A stretch of DNA of 64,000 nucleotides from Malachius bipustulatus (taxonomy: Eukaryota > Arthropoda > Insecta > Coleoptera > Melyridae), in contig OU342630.1 of NCBI GenBank assembly GCA_910589415.1, positions 49,198,012 through 49,262,011 on the forward strand, given 5' to 3'. The notes beneath the pieces were generated by a model, which was given only the letters and a program-made list of their open reading frames with translations, did no database searches and was not told the origin of the DNA. Position numbers and translations under genes: made by a program. This document shows, one piece after another, positions 11,791-25,318 of this stretch; position 1 is the stretch's first letter, and every line of letters begins with the position of its first letter.

Positions 11791-13642
11791 AGAAATAATG
11801 GAAATTCAATTCAATGGAAACCACTCATTTATTCATAAATCAGATAAAGCTGTACCAAATTTTCTAGATTTCTATATTTCGTCACCACGTTCATGCATGG
11901 ATAGCTAGGTCAGGAAGCAATGATCTCAGGAAACGATTCGCGGTCATTGTTGAGAATTCGGGGGGTGTTGAGAATTATATGCAAGCAAAAACTCAAATCA
12001 CTCCCCCCTGTCGGAAACGAAATCGCCAGGACTTCCTTTGAAGGATAAATTTCTAGTGTGTTTACATTATAAAAGAGATTAACTTGATTTGCCTTAAATT
12101 TCCACTTGGCATGAAAGCAATTATTTTTAGATTTGAACAATTTTACAAGCTATCTTTCCAATCCACGTCGTTAAAGTATCGACAGAAGAAGATTTGTCGG
12201 TGTGGGCGAATGCAGTTTTTTTCCTTTTTAAAATGATATATTACAAGGTAATGGTACCATTTGAATGTTTTAGGTGACGTTCTCTATGGATGAGAACCGC
12301 TTGGCTTGGAGTATAAAACATCAGTTCTTAGATTTAAGTAATTTGTCATATTTTGTCGATATTGCAAGCAACCCATATCACGATTTAATACACTTACAAT
12401 TTGGCAACGCACCGTCCTCAGTTTCGACTTTCCAGACCGAAACCCGAGTTAAAATGGGTTCAACGACTACGACTACTACAGTGACGTACGAGTATTCTAT
12501 CGCGTGACGGATTCACGAGCTGCCCTATTTGCACGGCGACGCCACCTCCACTTGCCCGGGATTACACTGTCTCTTGAATCAGGACCAGGCTTCCAGATTA
12601 CATACAAATACTCTCCCTATTTGTTCGGATAATAACGACGATGTCGCTTCTTCCCGCTTGACTATTTGTTTAGGACCTGGACGGAGACGGATGGACGATT
12701 AAAAGCGCTTACGTTTCCGCAGATGTTAATTCGGGTAGAAATATAGCAAAGGAAGTGAAGTGCCTATCTTGTCTTTGCAGTTTGTCTGATTTATTACATT
12801 CAAATTCAGTCGACTTTACATTCGCTTTCACCACACTATTCCAGTGTTATTGCAAAGCAAATTGATAAATATCTACCACGATACAAAGGCTATATAATCC
12901 ATACCTTTATTCTAAATTCGAGTTGTTCTCAATTTTTTAGCTAGTAGATAAAAGAAACTACCTGAACATAATTTGATCATCGTCCAGTCTCATAAACTTG
13001 AGTTGACGTCTCTGTTGAGCCCGATTCCACAGACATAGACAGTTCAGCGGTTTACATGCAAGCAACAGACACAATTTTCTACAGTAGGTACCTATCTTGT
13101 TTATTTATGGATATGGTTATCACCTCTAAACGACTCCAAGTATCATAATTTTGGGCCGTTAAAGTACTAACAATTAGAAACAACTTGCTGGTGGCTTAGT
13201 TTTTAGACACGAAGATAATTAATTAATGAGTGGTATTTCGCGAAGAGCTCCAGTTACCCCAGTTCGTGATGCGCGTAATGGTGATATAAAACAAGAATCT
13301 CATCCTCTCCAGCTCCTCAGCATTCTACGCAAAACCATTAAAATTTGTGAACGAGCGATAACTCAGTCTGAAGGAATCTCACCTGCTAAACGTTGACTAC
13401 GTAATAAGAATGTCAAATACGCCCAATCTTTAGATGATTGAGAATGACTTCACAGAGCACTTGCAGTATTTTCAAACAATAAAGCTCAGCATAATCGTTA
13501 AGTCAAATTTTGAGCTTCTGAAGTGTACAACCTACATAAAAATAACCATTAGTTCTAAGTGTAACACAGCCTGTCAAGGAAACTACAGCACCATGACCCA
13601 AGACAAGATAAAGCAATAACAGTGGATATTTTTACTGAATAA
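11791..13642. other. Intergenic DNA, one GC-richer patch
   Basis: The patch at about 12.4-12.72 kb has an open frame (12274-12507) after a possible acceptor, but no donor or family match, so I do not call it an exon. Confidence 0.5.
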
Positions 13643-13644
13643 TA

Positions 13645-14115
13645 TACCAGGTCTGTTCAGAAAGTACGCGGACTGTTTGAATTTCGCGGTTCCAACTGGT
13701 TCCAGTTTAGTGTCCCTACGTTTGTAAAGATTATCCGATTATCCGATGAAAATGTCATTTTCCGATTGCTCATATCTTCATTTGCTGAGTAGCTAGGCGG
13801 TTTTCAGTGAAGTGTCGTTTTTTCGTTTGTCGGATTTCAGAATGAATGACCTGATCTAAAGTTTTGTGTTAAACTTGTAAAATCAGCGACTGAAACATTT
13901 ACTAAGTTCGACATGGTTTATTGTGATGTGTCCACGAAGGGCATCTTTCTCTGTTTTTTGGCATCTTTCAACTGACATGAACGTATAAAAGGATGGTTGA
14001 CAGTCGATAAAAGATGGTCAGCAATCTTTACGTACTTCCACCTCCAGTTCAAGTTTCAACTAGAATGTCAAAGAAGTTCTACACTACCCACGGGTATACA
14101 TGGTCAATACTTTGC
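13645..14115 (+). mobile_element. Mariner element, 5' end and broken transposase start
   Basis: The sequence TACCAGGTCTGTTCAGAAAG after TA matches the terminal repeat style of mariner elements. About 200 bases inside are frame-broken pieces of the N-terminal helix-turn-helix of a mariner transposase: a FC.KL segment followed by KSATETFT, as in 'KLGKSATETF'. The catalytic domain and right end are missing. It is non-functional. Confidence 0.7.
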
Positions 14116-14319
14116 GCTTTCTTAATTGATAAACGTAAATAATTTGAAAAGATATAAATCGGTCAACTCTGGCCCTCTGGTGTTTAAATTTACATGGGAT
14201 GTTGTTTTGTCTGATGTAGAGTTGAGCGAAGTCTGAAACTTCGTGTCCAGATAAGCCAAACCAACTTTCAAACAGTTCACTATCTCTTTATCTGCAACAA
14301 TAGACACGAACGATTCAAC

Positions 14320-14570
14320 ACCACTGGCCCCCTTACCATCTCTTGAAACGATTCCCTTACCATGCGTTCCCAGAACACGGGTGTTTGAGTGTAGAATTTG
14401 GAATACTGTAGAATAAAAGCTGTTTCTCTAGTAGTTGAATTGACTTTCTAGCATCTTCAAAGGCTTTTTTCAAATCCATTTCAAAGTAGTTTACGCCATA
14501 TCCCCTATTAGTTTTTCTAATGTACGTTCTCTCCATTGGCTATTAGTCTTTGTTGAAGGTTTATTAATGG
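14320..14570 (-). mobile_element. LINE reverse transcriptase scrap (CR1/jockey-like)
   Basis: The minus strand reads FEMDLKKAFEDARKSIQLLE and then FYSIPNSTLK. This lines up with the 'DLSKAFDTV.H..LL.KL.FYGI...L' block of CR1/jockey RTs, but the catalytic segment is absent and stops lie close on both sides. The match is short, so confidence is moderate. Confidence 0.5.
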
Positions 14571-14599
14571 TTATTAATGTTTGTCCATACAATGTTTGT

Positions 14600-17500
14600 T
14601 GAAGGTACACGCCATGACCCTTAAGTGTCGCTATAACCGCTTGAAGTGAATTTTATTTTACAAGTTTTTCACAAGTTATAGGATAAAAAGTCATGGTCCA
14701 GTTACCCCCCGGGTTCAGACACCCCAACTAATCTTGTATAGCCGATAATTCTTGTCTCCATCGGTAGATGGCGACAGGCTCTTCAAGTCACGATGTTCCT
14801 TGACACTGTTTGATATAAGAGCTAGCTTCCTGGGGCAGGCTTCATACATCCTCTGGTTCTTTCTCGATGTGCTGTGCTGATGAGGTCATAAGGAGATTGA
14901 AACAACGTTGTCTACAGCTTCGAGATTACTAGATGGCTCTCTGTGTTATCTGTCTTGGAAAGCCCATTAGGCTAGAGCATAAAAAATTCGTTAATTCTTT
15001 CACGGTCAAATAGTATACCTAAGGAAGTAACAAAAGTATGCCACATTTTTAACACAACATGGTTAAATTTTCATATGTGTCAGAAAATTTTACATAGTAT
15101 TGTAAAATTCCATAAATTATTAGGTGGGTACCTACATAAATAATAATTCTATATCTAGTAAAGCCCCCAAACCGTGGTCCGGGTTGCAACAATCTCCATA
15201 ACTTCTGGATCAAGGTGCGCGAACTCCGGCGCCTTAAAGCTGTTATACCGGATTGCTCCGGTATCGACGGAATGTAGTTTTATGGAACTTAAAGCGGATT
15301 GAGATAATAAATTCCCCAGGATTTGCATAGTGTAGTATCTTCAATGAGCGTATTCTGAATTATTCGGGTGATCTGCGACCGGCTGTATATCACGGCGAAG
15401 TGGGCCAGGCACATTGTCATTGCATGCACGAACTCTCCTACTAGATTTGAATAAATAATAACACGAGATGGCTTTGTTGCTTTAGATGGAACAGGAGAGA
15501 TAGCGGCTAAATCATGTAGGAACCGGAGTGTGGTGTGTGCATGAAGGCAAACAGGGGGGTATTCATTGATCTTCCTGTGTTTAACTAGAAGGGTTATGAA
15601 TAGGTAATGGAATATGTTAGGTATAGTTTCAATTTTTACCCCGGGATAATACAATTTATGGAAATTTAGTATGCATATTTTGGTCGTTATTTCCCTTGTT
15701 AGCGACATAAATTGTATCCCGTGTATGGACCGTACATCTCTAAGTTTATAAACGTTTATATTTCACATTGAGTGCTTTTTGATGTAGGCAGTTTGTACCT
15801 CATTATTATTAACATGGTGGCAGGTTTCTACCAAGTATTAAATCTGATTTTCACCCTGGCAACTCTGAGACAATTTTAAATGGAAAATCTAAGCGGATTT
15901 GCTATTGCGAGTTGAGCCTGCACTACTGGCGGCACAATATAAAGTCTTGATCTTAAATCTAGGAATTGTTTTGCGAATGGTAAAATGCAAGTTTTTATCG
16001 CGAGGACTGATGAGGAAGTTCAAAATAAGACTTATTAGGCTATAAAAACTGAGGTTTTATTAAGATTATATTGTTCCAGATTTAAAGGTAGGTTAATTAG
16101 TGAATTCCTGAGAATATTTATTGGAAATTACTTTGTGCTATATTTTCGAGTTAAATCATTTAGGTAATTAAACTATTCTAAAAATGAAACTTGTGCAGTA
16201 GGCACTTTTAGAGTTTGTTTCTTCTGTTTTTGAAGATTTTAAAGAGCACGGACGACAGAAAATGGATTTATTGCTATAATTATCAAAGTGATCACCAATA
16301 CCGTTGAAGACGAGAAGAACGTCAAGGAGGGAGCAGCTCCTCTATGGAGAAAATCATGTCTCTTCTTTTTCCATATTAATCGCCTTTCTTATTTTTTGTT
16401 TTTCAAATAAAATAGGAAATGATCGTTTACAAAGTAAGGAATCACGAGTGTGGTTCTAACGACAGCAATATCTGCGCAGAAATAATTGGGGAAAGCTTAT
16501 TAAAAGTTGCCTGCAGCTTTAGAGTTTCCTTTTGGAAAAACGTGTGTTGTATTTCCTGACTAATATTTGTTAATTAATTTAGCCTTCTGTGAATTTTATG
16601 TGCATGTTGCTATCGATCAATCCAGCACCGTGGCAGTTCGCTGAACAATGCATTTAAGTTAACGTGTTCCTTCCTACACTTGACTCATGATCTGGTATTT
16701 CCTGTCAGTAATATAGTGTAGGAAAAAGGTACTTTTACAAGCACGGAATTGACGCTTTTACTTTACCATGAGTGAAAGTAATAAAAAAAAATTAATTCCG
16801 ATATTTAGTCTTCAACACCACTTGACACCTTAACGTGTCGTTCCTTCCGTGTCTTTCTAAAATATGTCGTTTCCTTCCTATGCCGGGGAGACAGCCTCTA
16901 TGATGGAGGGTTTTCGTTTCGTCCATTCCTCCTTCATCCAAATATTAATAGCGTGTTTAGGAAACAAATTTCTTTGAACATTTTTATAGTTTGAAAACGT
17001 GAAATTAAACTTTCAGAAATGAAAAAATTCTGATATATTTCTAAAAAGCTCAGTGAAGTATTTTTTGAAAAATTCTCGATGAAGTCTTCAGAAAACACTG
17101 TATCAAGTGGTTCATTCCAGTAAGAGGTTTAATCTTATTTTTGCGATACTTTGCCAAAAATTCTCAATGAAGCGTGCATTTAGCATGATGCTTGAACATC
17201 TTTTGTGTTCATAATGTTGCATTTTTGAAGATATTAATGTTTAAATCCCTGATGTTCTTTCTAGAACCGTAAGTCAAATTTTATAAAATTCTTTTATTAC
17301 TTCATAAGCTTCCGGATGTAACTGAAGTGTAATATATTTAAATAGGATTAAGATTGGATTATTTTGACAGCCAGATGCTTTTAAATGAGATCCAAAACAT
17401 AAAAAGCTGCATGAACTGTCATAAACGCACAAAAATAATAAAATATGCTCAGATATTCCTATTTGCCTCTCAACGACCGACTTTATGCTTTACTTGCGAG

Positions 17501-18274
17501 AAAGGTTTTTCGAGGCTTTAAAAGTGAAATTATATGCCTCGATACGATTCCAGCAGAAGACATAAGAGAGGGAAATGATACCATAAAAGGGCTGAGGATT
17601 TGTCTGCGAATCAGGAGACCAAAATCCAGGTTACCTGCGCTTGGCGTAACGTCAAGTAATCCAGAGTTTGAAACATTGAAAAAACAGTTTTAGGTAAAAG
17701 TCTCGTAGCGGATTTAATATTCTCGTTTATTCATTACACGAATGTATATTTGAAAGCTGATGGATCATAAAAAGTATATTTTGTAAAAGTGAAATATAAA
17801 ATGTTGCAAGGGAAGGCCATGTAAAGCACAATAGGACATAATTGGGCTATATAATACGGGGTAATAAATAAGTAAGGCGGGTTTTAAATCGACCTAACTG
17901 GGTAATAAACCGACAATATGCCTTCAGCCTTCATAACCTATAAAGTTTAAAGCCATCGAGAAATGCGGTTAAGTTTCATTGCAACTATATTATGTATCGG
18001 ACAGACGTAGTCGCGTCCATTAAATGGAAGAACCAGGCTACCCCTTTTCAATATAATTTTGAAGATAACAGGGATAAATATTACCGATTGATGTTACTAA
18101 TTTTAGCTTCTATTTTATGGCTTGCTATCCAAGCAGGTGTTATTTACAACTTATTTACGTAGACTTTCACGTGAATTATTGACGAACCTCTTTATGAGGT
18201 TTGTCTTAACTTAATCCACCCTTTACGACTGACAATTCTTGATTGTGTTAGGTTAGGTCTTTAATTTTATTATA
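14600..18274. other. AT-rich DNA, no gene supported
   Basis: A 139-codon minus-strand frame at 15289-15708 has no recognisable motif, splice context or neighbour. Other frames are shorter. Unique intergenic or intronic sequence. Confidence 0.5.
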
Positions 18275-19157
18275 TACAGGGTGTCCCAGCTTATTCGAAG
18301 CGGTCTCTGTAGGCCAAACGATGGACTTTTTCAAAAAACTTTTTGAAAATTCAAGTACAGGATCACAATGGCCATAATTTAAAATTATTTTGGAGTATAC
18401 AGAGTGTCCCATATGACAGTGGCGTATCAAAGTTATGTTTTTTTAAATGGAATGCTCCTATGTTATTGCATTTTTAGATTGTCTGAGAAGAGGAAATAAG
18501 ATTGACTTTTACAGTTGGTGTTTAAATTCAGAAGTTTTTGAGTTATAAACAAGTGAAATTCGTCATTTTTCAAGTTCAAAGCCCTGTACAACGAAAACGG
18601 CTGAAGATAGAGAAAAACGGCTTACATGTCCCTATTTTACTTTTTCATGTACTATCCTATCATGTAGATGAAATGTTTATACAGATTGATAAAAATTTTG
18701 AAAAATTCTAAGATTTCTCCACGCGTCGCCAAATAAAAAAATCAAAGAAAGTAAAAATTTTTCTATACCATAGGATAGTACATAAAAAGCTAAAATAGGG
18801 ACATGTAAGCCGTTTTTCTCTATCTTGAACCGTTTTCATTTTACAGGGCCTTGAACTTGAAAAATGACGATTTTCACTTGTTTATAACTCAAAAACTTCT
18901 GAATTTAAACACCAACTGTAAAAGCCAATCCTATTTTCTCTTCTCAGACAATCTGAAAATTCAATAACATAGGAGCATTCCATTTAAAAAAACATAACTT
19001 TGATATGCCACTGTCATATGGGACACCTGTATGTACTCCAAAATAATTTTAAATTACGGCCATTGTGATCCTGTACATGAATTTGCAAAAAAAATTTTGG
19101 AAAAAATCAATCGTTTGGCCTACAGAGACCGCTTCGAATAAGCTGGGACACCCTGTA
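18275..19157. mobile_element. Nested palindromic fold-back element 2
   Basis: It starts TACAGGGTGTCCCAGCTTAT and ends with its complement. A second terminus, TACAGAGTGTCCCATATGAC, lies inside the left arm at 18398 and is mirrored by GGGACACCTGTA ending at 19031. Both arms share a long AT-rich interior (AGGGACATGTAAGCCG near 18.8 kb and its mirror near 18.63 kb). No protein is encoded. It has the same design as elements 1 and 3, but its interior is unrelated by eye. Confidence 0.9.
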
Positions 19158-22100
19158 TAGTTGTCAAAAAATTCAAGAACGATAATAAAGCAGGCACCAA
19201 CTTTATCGTTTTTTGTATAAAAACACACAAGTAAATAAAATCAACAATTAATCAATTTAAGAGATAAGTGAAGTAACTTCCACCCTCCTGGACACATTTT
19301 ATTTAATACAGGATTTCTCACTTCTCCAAGCACAGTCTCTAACAGTTCGCCGGGTTATTTTATCTCGACAAACTTCACCTGTCGATTACTTGACTTGACT
19401 TCGTTAACAGTCTCACAAAAAATGTCGAGTCCTTGATGTAAATGGATAGAGAGAAATCACATTTAAGCTTGCAGAATCTGGTTGGCCACGTTATGGGTGT
19501 ATCCTGACTGATAAGTCGATTATCACTTAAGGGTGCTTCGAAAGTTTACGAACAAGCATATCCTGATTCTGTAACTCTGGGAATTGACCTACACGACACT
19601 TAAAACCACGATAAACCTGCAAAAAAAACTTGCTGAAAACTGTAAGTTTTGGGAAACCAAAAATTCCCACAAACCAAAAACAAAAACTTTACCTGCCAGG
19701 AATGTATCGAAAAAAGGATAGTTCCCCTACTATATCACTCGATAAGGACAAAAGTGCGCCCCTTTTGTTAAGAAGTTTGTAAGAAGGTTCCTACAGAAAC
19801 ATTATTCCATTCAAGCACCGAATTTGATGATGAACTGGAACTGATGTTCATAGGTATCAGGGTAATTTTTCTTGACGTCTTTTTAATCTTTAGCCAGTTA
19901 ACGCACTGCACGATATTTCCTCTGTTGATTAATTAAACGTTTTTAAATTAAAGCTAGTTGGTATATTAAGCATTGTATTTCATACAGTAAATAACATATC
20001 TCTTCTTCTTGAGATGACGTCACCTCCTTATAGTACTGAAACTTTCATTACCCAATTCGGCTAATTTCCTTCTATCTCAAATTGTATCGAATTAAGAAAA
20101 GGTCCAGGTTCTATCCATTTGTAGATTAGCCGGTGGTTCCACCTTTTGGTAAAGGGAGATAGTGGAGGTCCGCGAAGTTCCTGTCCTCATGAAATATGCC
20201 AGCTTGAGTGGGTCCTAAGTCCGGTGGTCGGGAATCAGCGTCCCGAGCGTCGGCCGTCGCCTAATCCGCAGGTTCTGATTGGATATGCTGCAAGGGTAGT
20301 GCACACTCAAGGCAGCTGAAGAAAATGGATTTGTTCGTAAACACAAAATATGTTTGAAGTTCTTTGAAACCTTTGATACACGAGAATTACGGAATCAAAA
20401 ATTACTAACTCGATCTCTTGAGCGTTTCAAGTTGCATCAGCATCATATAAGTATATACAGGGTGTTTAATTTTTTAACAGTATAATAGATCCTCACAAAA
20501 TATTTTTTTTCGAAAAACGTAAGATAATGGAGGTAGAAGCCTTCAAAGTTAAATTAAAGATGAATGATGAAGAGGAAAATGAAAATCCAATTCTGGGAAT
20601 AAATAAAGAGCCACTTAAGTGAGATCATTTATTAGAAATAACTTTTTCCGAAACTGTCCAGTGACGTGGTATTGGGTTTTGCCCCATTTTCTAAGTCTCT
20701 GAATATTTTCCATAGATGATCATAATATTTATAGATTCTACGAATTTTGAAAAATTAATAGAATAATCTACAGAATAGTCTGATATCGATCAATATGCTA
20801 AAATATCCACAAAATTGAAACTTTCCCTTACTCTCCCATGTAACAAATTGAACTTCCTTGTCCTTTTTGGTAATCTATATTAGACCGGGAATGGATACGA
20901 CGACTAGGGTGTTATTTAGTTTGAAGCTCTCAGTAATTTAGGCTTTACGAATGGTGTTCGGCTTAGGAGAGAACACAGGTTGAATACTTTCCACAGGATT
21001 CTATCATCGGGAAGTGCCCGACGTCCTTCAAACGAATGATAACCACCGGGAAGTGGTTTTTACAGGCTCATAGCGGACGAACTGGCTCCGGCTTAATCCG
21101 GATCAGGGAGCCGTTAACGGATACGCACCTCCGACTCGACCGAGGGGATAATCTTAGATGGTATTGCCGACAGTTTTCTACAATGGATGCAGAAGACTTG
21201 TATTATTCTGCTATAAACAACTGCTCGTTTATTCTTTACTGCTAGAGATGTGTAGCTTAAAATTTTTTGCTTTATTTTGGTTCAAAATCAAGGGTGAAAT
21301 GATGTGTTTTCATGGCAATGAAATTTACATGATGTTGATTTAGTCCTAATGGAATAATAGTAATTTTTAACTATCACTGAATTACGGATGACATAAAGAG
21401 AAAAAATCAATATAATTAGAAAGGTCACCATGTTGAATTCTGAACAAGAGATACACGGGAATTAATAATATTGCAGATTGCTGCTTTTACATTCTGGCCT
21501 AGAGGGATGAAAATGACACCAAGTAAAATGAACGAATTTTGCATATCATTGACGTTTTACATGTCCCTAGACTAACTTTTCAATTCCGTGGAAATGGATA
21601 AAAATGAAAATAAGCTCAAATACAGAGTGACGAAAAATTCGAATTTTTGACCACTCTGTTTTAGTAACTTTCCAATTCAAAGAAACGGAGCTAGAAATTT
21701 CTTCCAGGAACATATGTGAGTCGTTTTGTTGCATCTCATTCAATCCTTTTCTATATTTTATACCAAGGTGAGTACCAGAAAATTTCCACCCCTCTAGGTC
21801 TTCCGTCTAGAAAATGATTTTCCTGTTATTAGAACAAGTTATAAACTTGTAGCACACCTATAAACATTTTCCAGTCTTACCTCGATTGATTTCACTAAGC
21901 CATCTCCGGTTACAAATTTTTTTGAATTCCATTAATTAGGTACCAATTGTGATTCCATGGGATGTTAATCCGCTGCAATAAACGTGCCCTGCTCTTTGAA
22001 TAAATATAATTTAAGTTCAGCTGAGTGACATTATAAATTTTGTGACTTCTACTGTACCTACTCATTACATATTCTTTGACATCTATAACTAACAGTACCC

Positions 22101-23198
22101 ATATTATATCAGAACTGAGCAAAACTGCGCGATAGAGTTTTTGCCGACCCCGTAATCTACTTAGAGGCAACAGCTTTATGAGGGTGTTACTCATCATGTC
22201 AATATGTTTATAGAAACAACCGAAAGTTAACAAACTTCGCCGTGATTGATAGATGCCTTTGCCGGTGTTGAGTTTAACAATTAAGTGCTAAAATTCCCGC
22301 CGCGATACCCCATGATGACTTATGAAGCCTTATCGAGCTGAGGGACTGAGGGATGCAAAGTTTACCAAACTTCGTACGTATGTAAAGCGAGGAGTGAAAA
22401 TTTCCTAACGAGTTACGTAGACGTCTCCTATCTACCCCTTATCTAAGGGATGAATTTATTTCCCAGCGCATGGATCAATGGATCTCATTAGTTAGTAAGT
22501 CAAAACGGCAATTTGATACAAAGTTTGAGAGTTTCGAATAGGAAACTTCTACATGTACCGGCATGTATGACGTATTTTTTATGCAGAGATTATATATGTA
22601 AATTAAGTCTTGATGGTAATGTACTCAATGTTGACGTTTGTTGATCTTTGGTTGGTAGGTATTTATATTCGGGCAAATTTCCATCACTTAAAACGCATTG
22701 TAAAAATGAAGTAATTCATCGTTTTATTAAAGTTTTTCTCATACCTACTTCAAGAAGTAGACAACTAGAATATAAAAGTTATTTATTTGTTCTGCATTGT
22801 TTCCTGAAGGATTAAAATCTTCTTGCATAAAAACTCCAGTCGCCGTTATCCAGAGCTAATCTAACCGGGAATGTTGCATTATCTCCGTAGTAAGAACTGA
22901 CACCGAGTGAAAAACGACCAGTCCGGGATACAGCAAGTTAATTTATAAATTAATTTGTCGCTTCAGAAAACTGAAACAATAGCTGAAATAAATAAGGATG
23001 TATAGTGCATAATATGTGTCTTGTCCTATATCATATGCGAAGGAGATAAGGGTGTTTATCATTACAAATAACCTAATATCATACTAAATGCTAGAGTTTT
23101 GTCAAAAATCGTACAATTTCCCCACAAAATAAGTATGAGGGTCTTCCTGTGTCCGTTCCTTTGATTGTCACAACATATTCACAAAATTTACTATAGTA
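19158..23198. other. Intergenic DNA with two GC-rich patches and one solitary element end
   Basis: Patches at about 20.11-20.32 kb (TCGGGAATCAGCGTCCCGAG) and 21.03-21.15 kb stand out from the AT-rich surroundings but have no recognisable product. A lone TACAGGGTGTTTAA at 20457 resembles a fold-back terminus without a visible partner. Otherwise nothing is seen. Confidence 0.5.
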
Positions 23199-24302
23199 CA
23201 GTGGAGTTTCGCTAATCCGAGTCTCCCGGGTGTTTCGTGTTTGATTCTAGATAAAAATAGAATTTTCAGGATCCGTATTAACCAAGGAAGATTATGCTAG
23301 GTTCCTCTTTATTCATTTTTGGGTACATGGGTGCATATTTTAAAACTTCTATTATTATACAGTGTGGAACACATTTATGGAATCAAATTCACTATTCACG
23401 ATAACTTAAAATTTTTATTTGGTATTTTTTAAGCCTCAGTTTGAATTTTACCCCCGCCGCTGTCACCCCCACAATTGTGGTCATAGTTTCTTTAAATAGG
23501 ACATTCTGCATATTTTTATATTTTAATATTTCCTGACAATATCCAGTAATAATGGTTTTACAGTTGCAGTTTAAACTGAGTACTTTATGACTATGAGTTA
23601 TAAAATAAATAAATAAAAAACGCAATTTTCCATTTTGAAAGCAGAAGCATTTTGAAACCACAAGGCAAGCAATATGACGTCGTATTTTTTGATTCCTTTT
23701 TTTGAAAAAAGTAGAATAGGTAATTTTTTTTAATTTTTTAATGTGCTATATTTTTTAGTTCCTCTATTTCTTTAATGTAAGAAAACAAGTTGGCTATGAA
23801 AACTTTTCTATCTACCCGCGGCTTTGAAAAATGTTCGAAATGTCATATGGATAGTACTTGCTCTTGACAACTGATGTAAATCAACTAAAATTAACTAATT
23901 TATTATTTTCAATAATAAAAACGATATGGGTAAAATGACAAATCTCGATTTTTCAGTTCTTTCAGTCACGACTGAAGTTATCCTAATTTTGGTTCCAGAT
24001 TCTTAATAAGTAGTATAAAATAATTAATATTATGCAACTTTTCGCTAATTAACCGAAATCGTATCTCTTACTCTTGCCCTTTCCAAGATCCCAGTGGTGA
24101 GCATTGTTCATTCTTTCCTAGATCACTTCATAAAGTTGGATCACAAAAAACATGATAAAAACAAACCAGCCTTGAGGAATGAAACGTGACTGAATTTTTT
24201 ATCTATCAAGCTTTTTTGTATCCAGATTAGTGGTATTAAGGCTCACAATTTTTTACACCATTTTTTTACGCAAAAAATGTATGTTAATCAGCGGAAACTC
24301 CA
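23199..24302. mobile_element. Pogo/Tigger-like non-autonomous DNA transposon
   Basis: The left end, CAGTGGAGTTTCGCTAATCC, resembles the terminal repeat of Tigger/pogo elements. The right end, GTTAATCAGCGGAAACTCCA (24283-24302), is its imperfect inverse, so the two read as GGAGTTTC.GCT.AT facing inward. TA dinucleotides lie near both ends. No transposase frame remains. The internal segment of about 23.69-23.97 kb is not Tigger-like but matches one arm of fold-back element 1. Confidence 0.65.
23690..23975 (+). mobile_element. Single-arm copy of the fold-back 1 family inside the Tigger-like element
   Basis: The stretch with GTTGGCTATGAAAAC, GGCTTTGAAAA, TCAATAATAAAAACGATATG and AATCTCGATTTTTCAGT runs colinear with the right arm of fold-back 1 (7910-8095), with many substitutions. 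Only one arm is present, so it is a half-element or the family's ancestral form. Confidence 0.7.
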
Positions 24303-25164
24303 AATAATGTACCTACCTATAGGTACATATACGCAACGCTAAACTCTCATTAATATTTGTCCAAATACATACAGTTTTTTATAAATTTTCTGTACTTGAA
24401 TATTCCCCAGCACATTTTAAAGGAATTACCTCGTGAAATAACGCCGATCTAATGAATATCCGTAATTTATAGCCTGATGATAAATAAAAAGACTTCTGGA
24501 TTAAAATATTTTAGCCGTTTACGAGTGAGACAAAAAAAAATTAATGAGTTAGTCGGTAAAAGATCACATATTTAAATCTACCCTTTTGGGTTTTTTTAAA
24601 ACGTGTAAGCCCAGGGATTGCGAGTATTATTTCCATTCGTTCTCATTTGCCTGCGAGGGGTACTCAGATGCCGCCGTAAACGCTTTTGTACAGCCTCATT
24701 TCTCTCTTGTATTTGTCTGCAGAGTACTAGGCCTGGCTACGTGTTAACCATCAAGGTAAACAAATGGTTACAAAGGTTTATTTGCTTTTCAATTCCGTAA
24801 AAATCTAATTTTCGCCCTTAAAATTCATGCTATTATTTTTGAAAAAATTACAACACTATTTTCTTTTGTATTGAGTTAAGACTGTAACTCAGTTTTGTCG
24901 CACTGCATCTTGACTTTTTGAATTAGTCCTTTATTAGGAGGTGAAAAATGTTAACAAAAAAAAAAGCATAAGTGAAATTATTAGTAAAGTTGTTATCGTA
25001 AAATAAATATGAGCATATAGGTAAACAATAAAATGGAGCTAACTCTGCAATCAGTTATATAAGCAAATAAGGAATTGGGTATTAAATTAAAGAACCAAAG
25101 TTCATCATACAGTTCTGTCATGCCGCAAGTTTACTGGTGCTATCTGGACATCTTCTAAAATCAG
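24303..25164. other. AT-rich DNA with one candidate micro-exon
   Basis: The only exon-like spot is 24723-24755: a strong pyrimidine tract and CAG acceptor, 33 open bases, and the donor GTAAAC. There is no other support. The rest is empty. Confidence 0.4.
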
Positions 25165-25318
25165 CCCCAGTGGAAAAAATATATTGGTGCTATATTGGCT
25201 GAATATTGGTCGATATTGGTTAAATATTGATTATCTATATTGGGCCAATATCGAAGTGTTAACATTTTACAATAATTAGCCAATATTGTTTTGAAATATT
25301 GGGCCAATTTTTCAAACC

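Noticed and set aside
12274..12507. 77-codon plus frame after a possible acceptor
   Set aside because: Ends in a T-repeat and a stop without a donor or homology; the GC patch alone is not enough.
15289..15708. 139-codon minus-strand open frame
   Set aside because: No motif, splice signal or coding neighbour; length is compatible with chance in this composition.
18249..18258. TTAGG telomere-type repeat
   Set aside because: Only two units; chance level.
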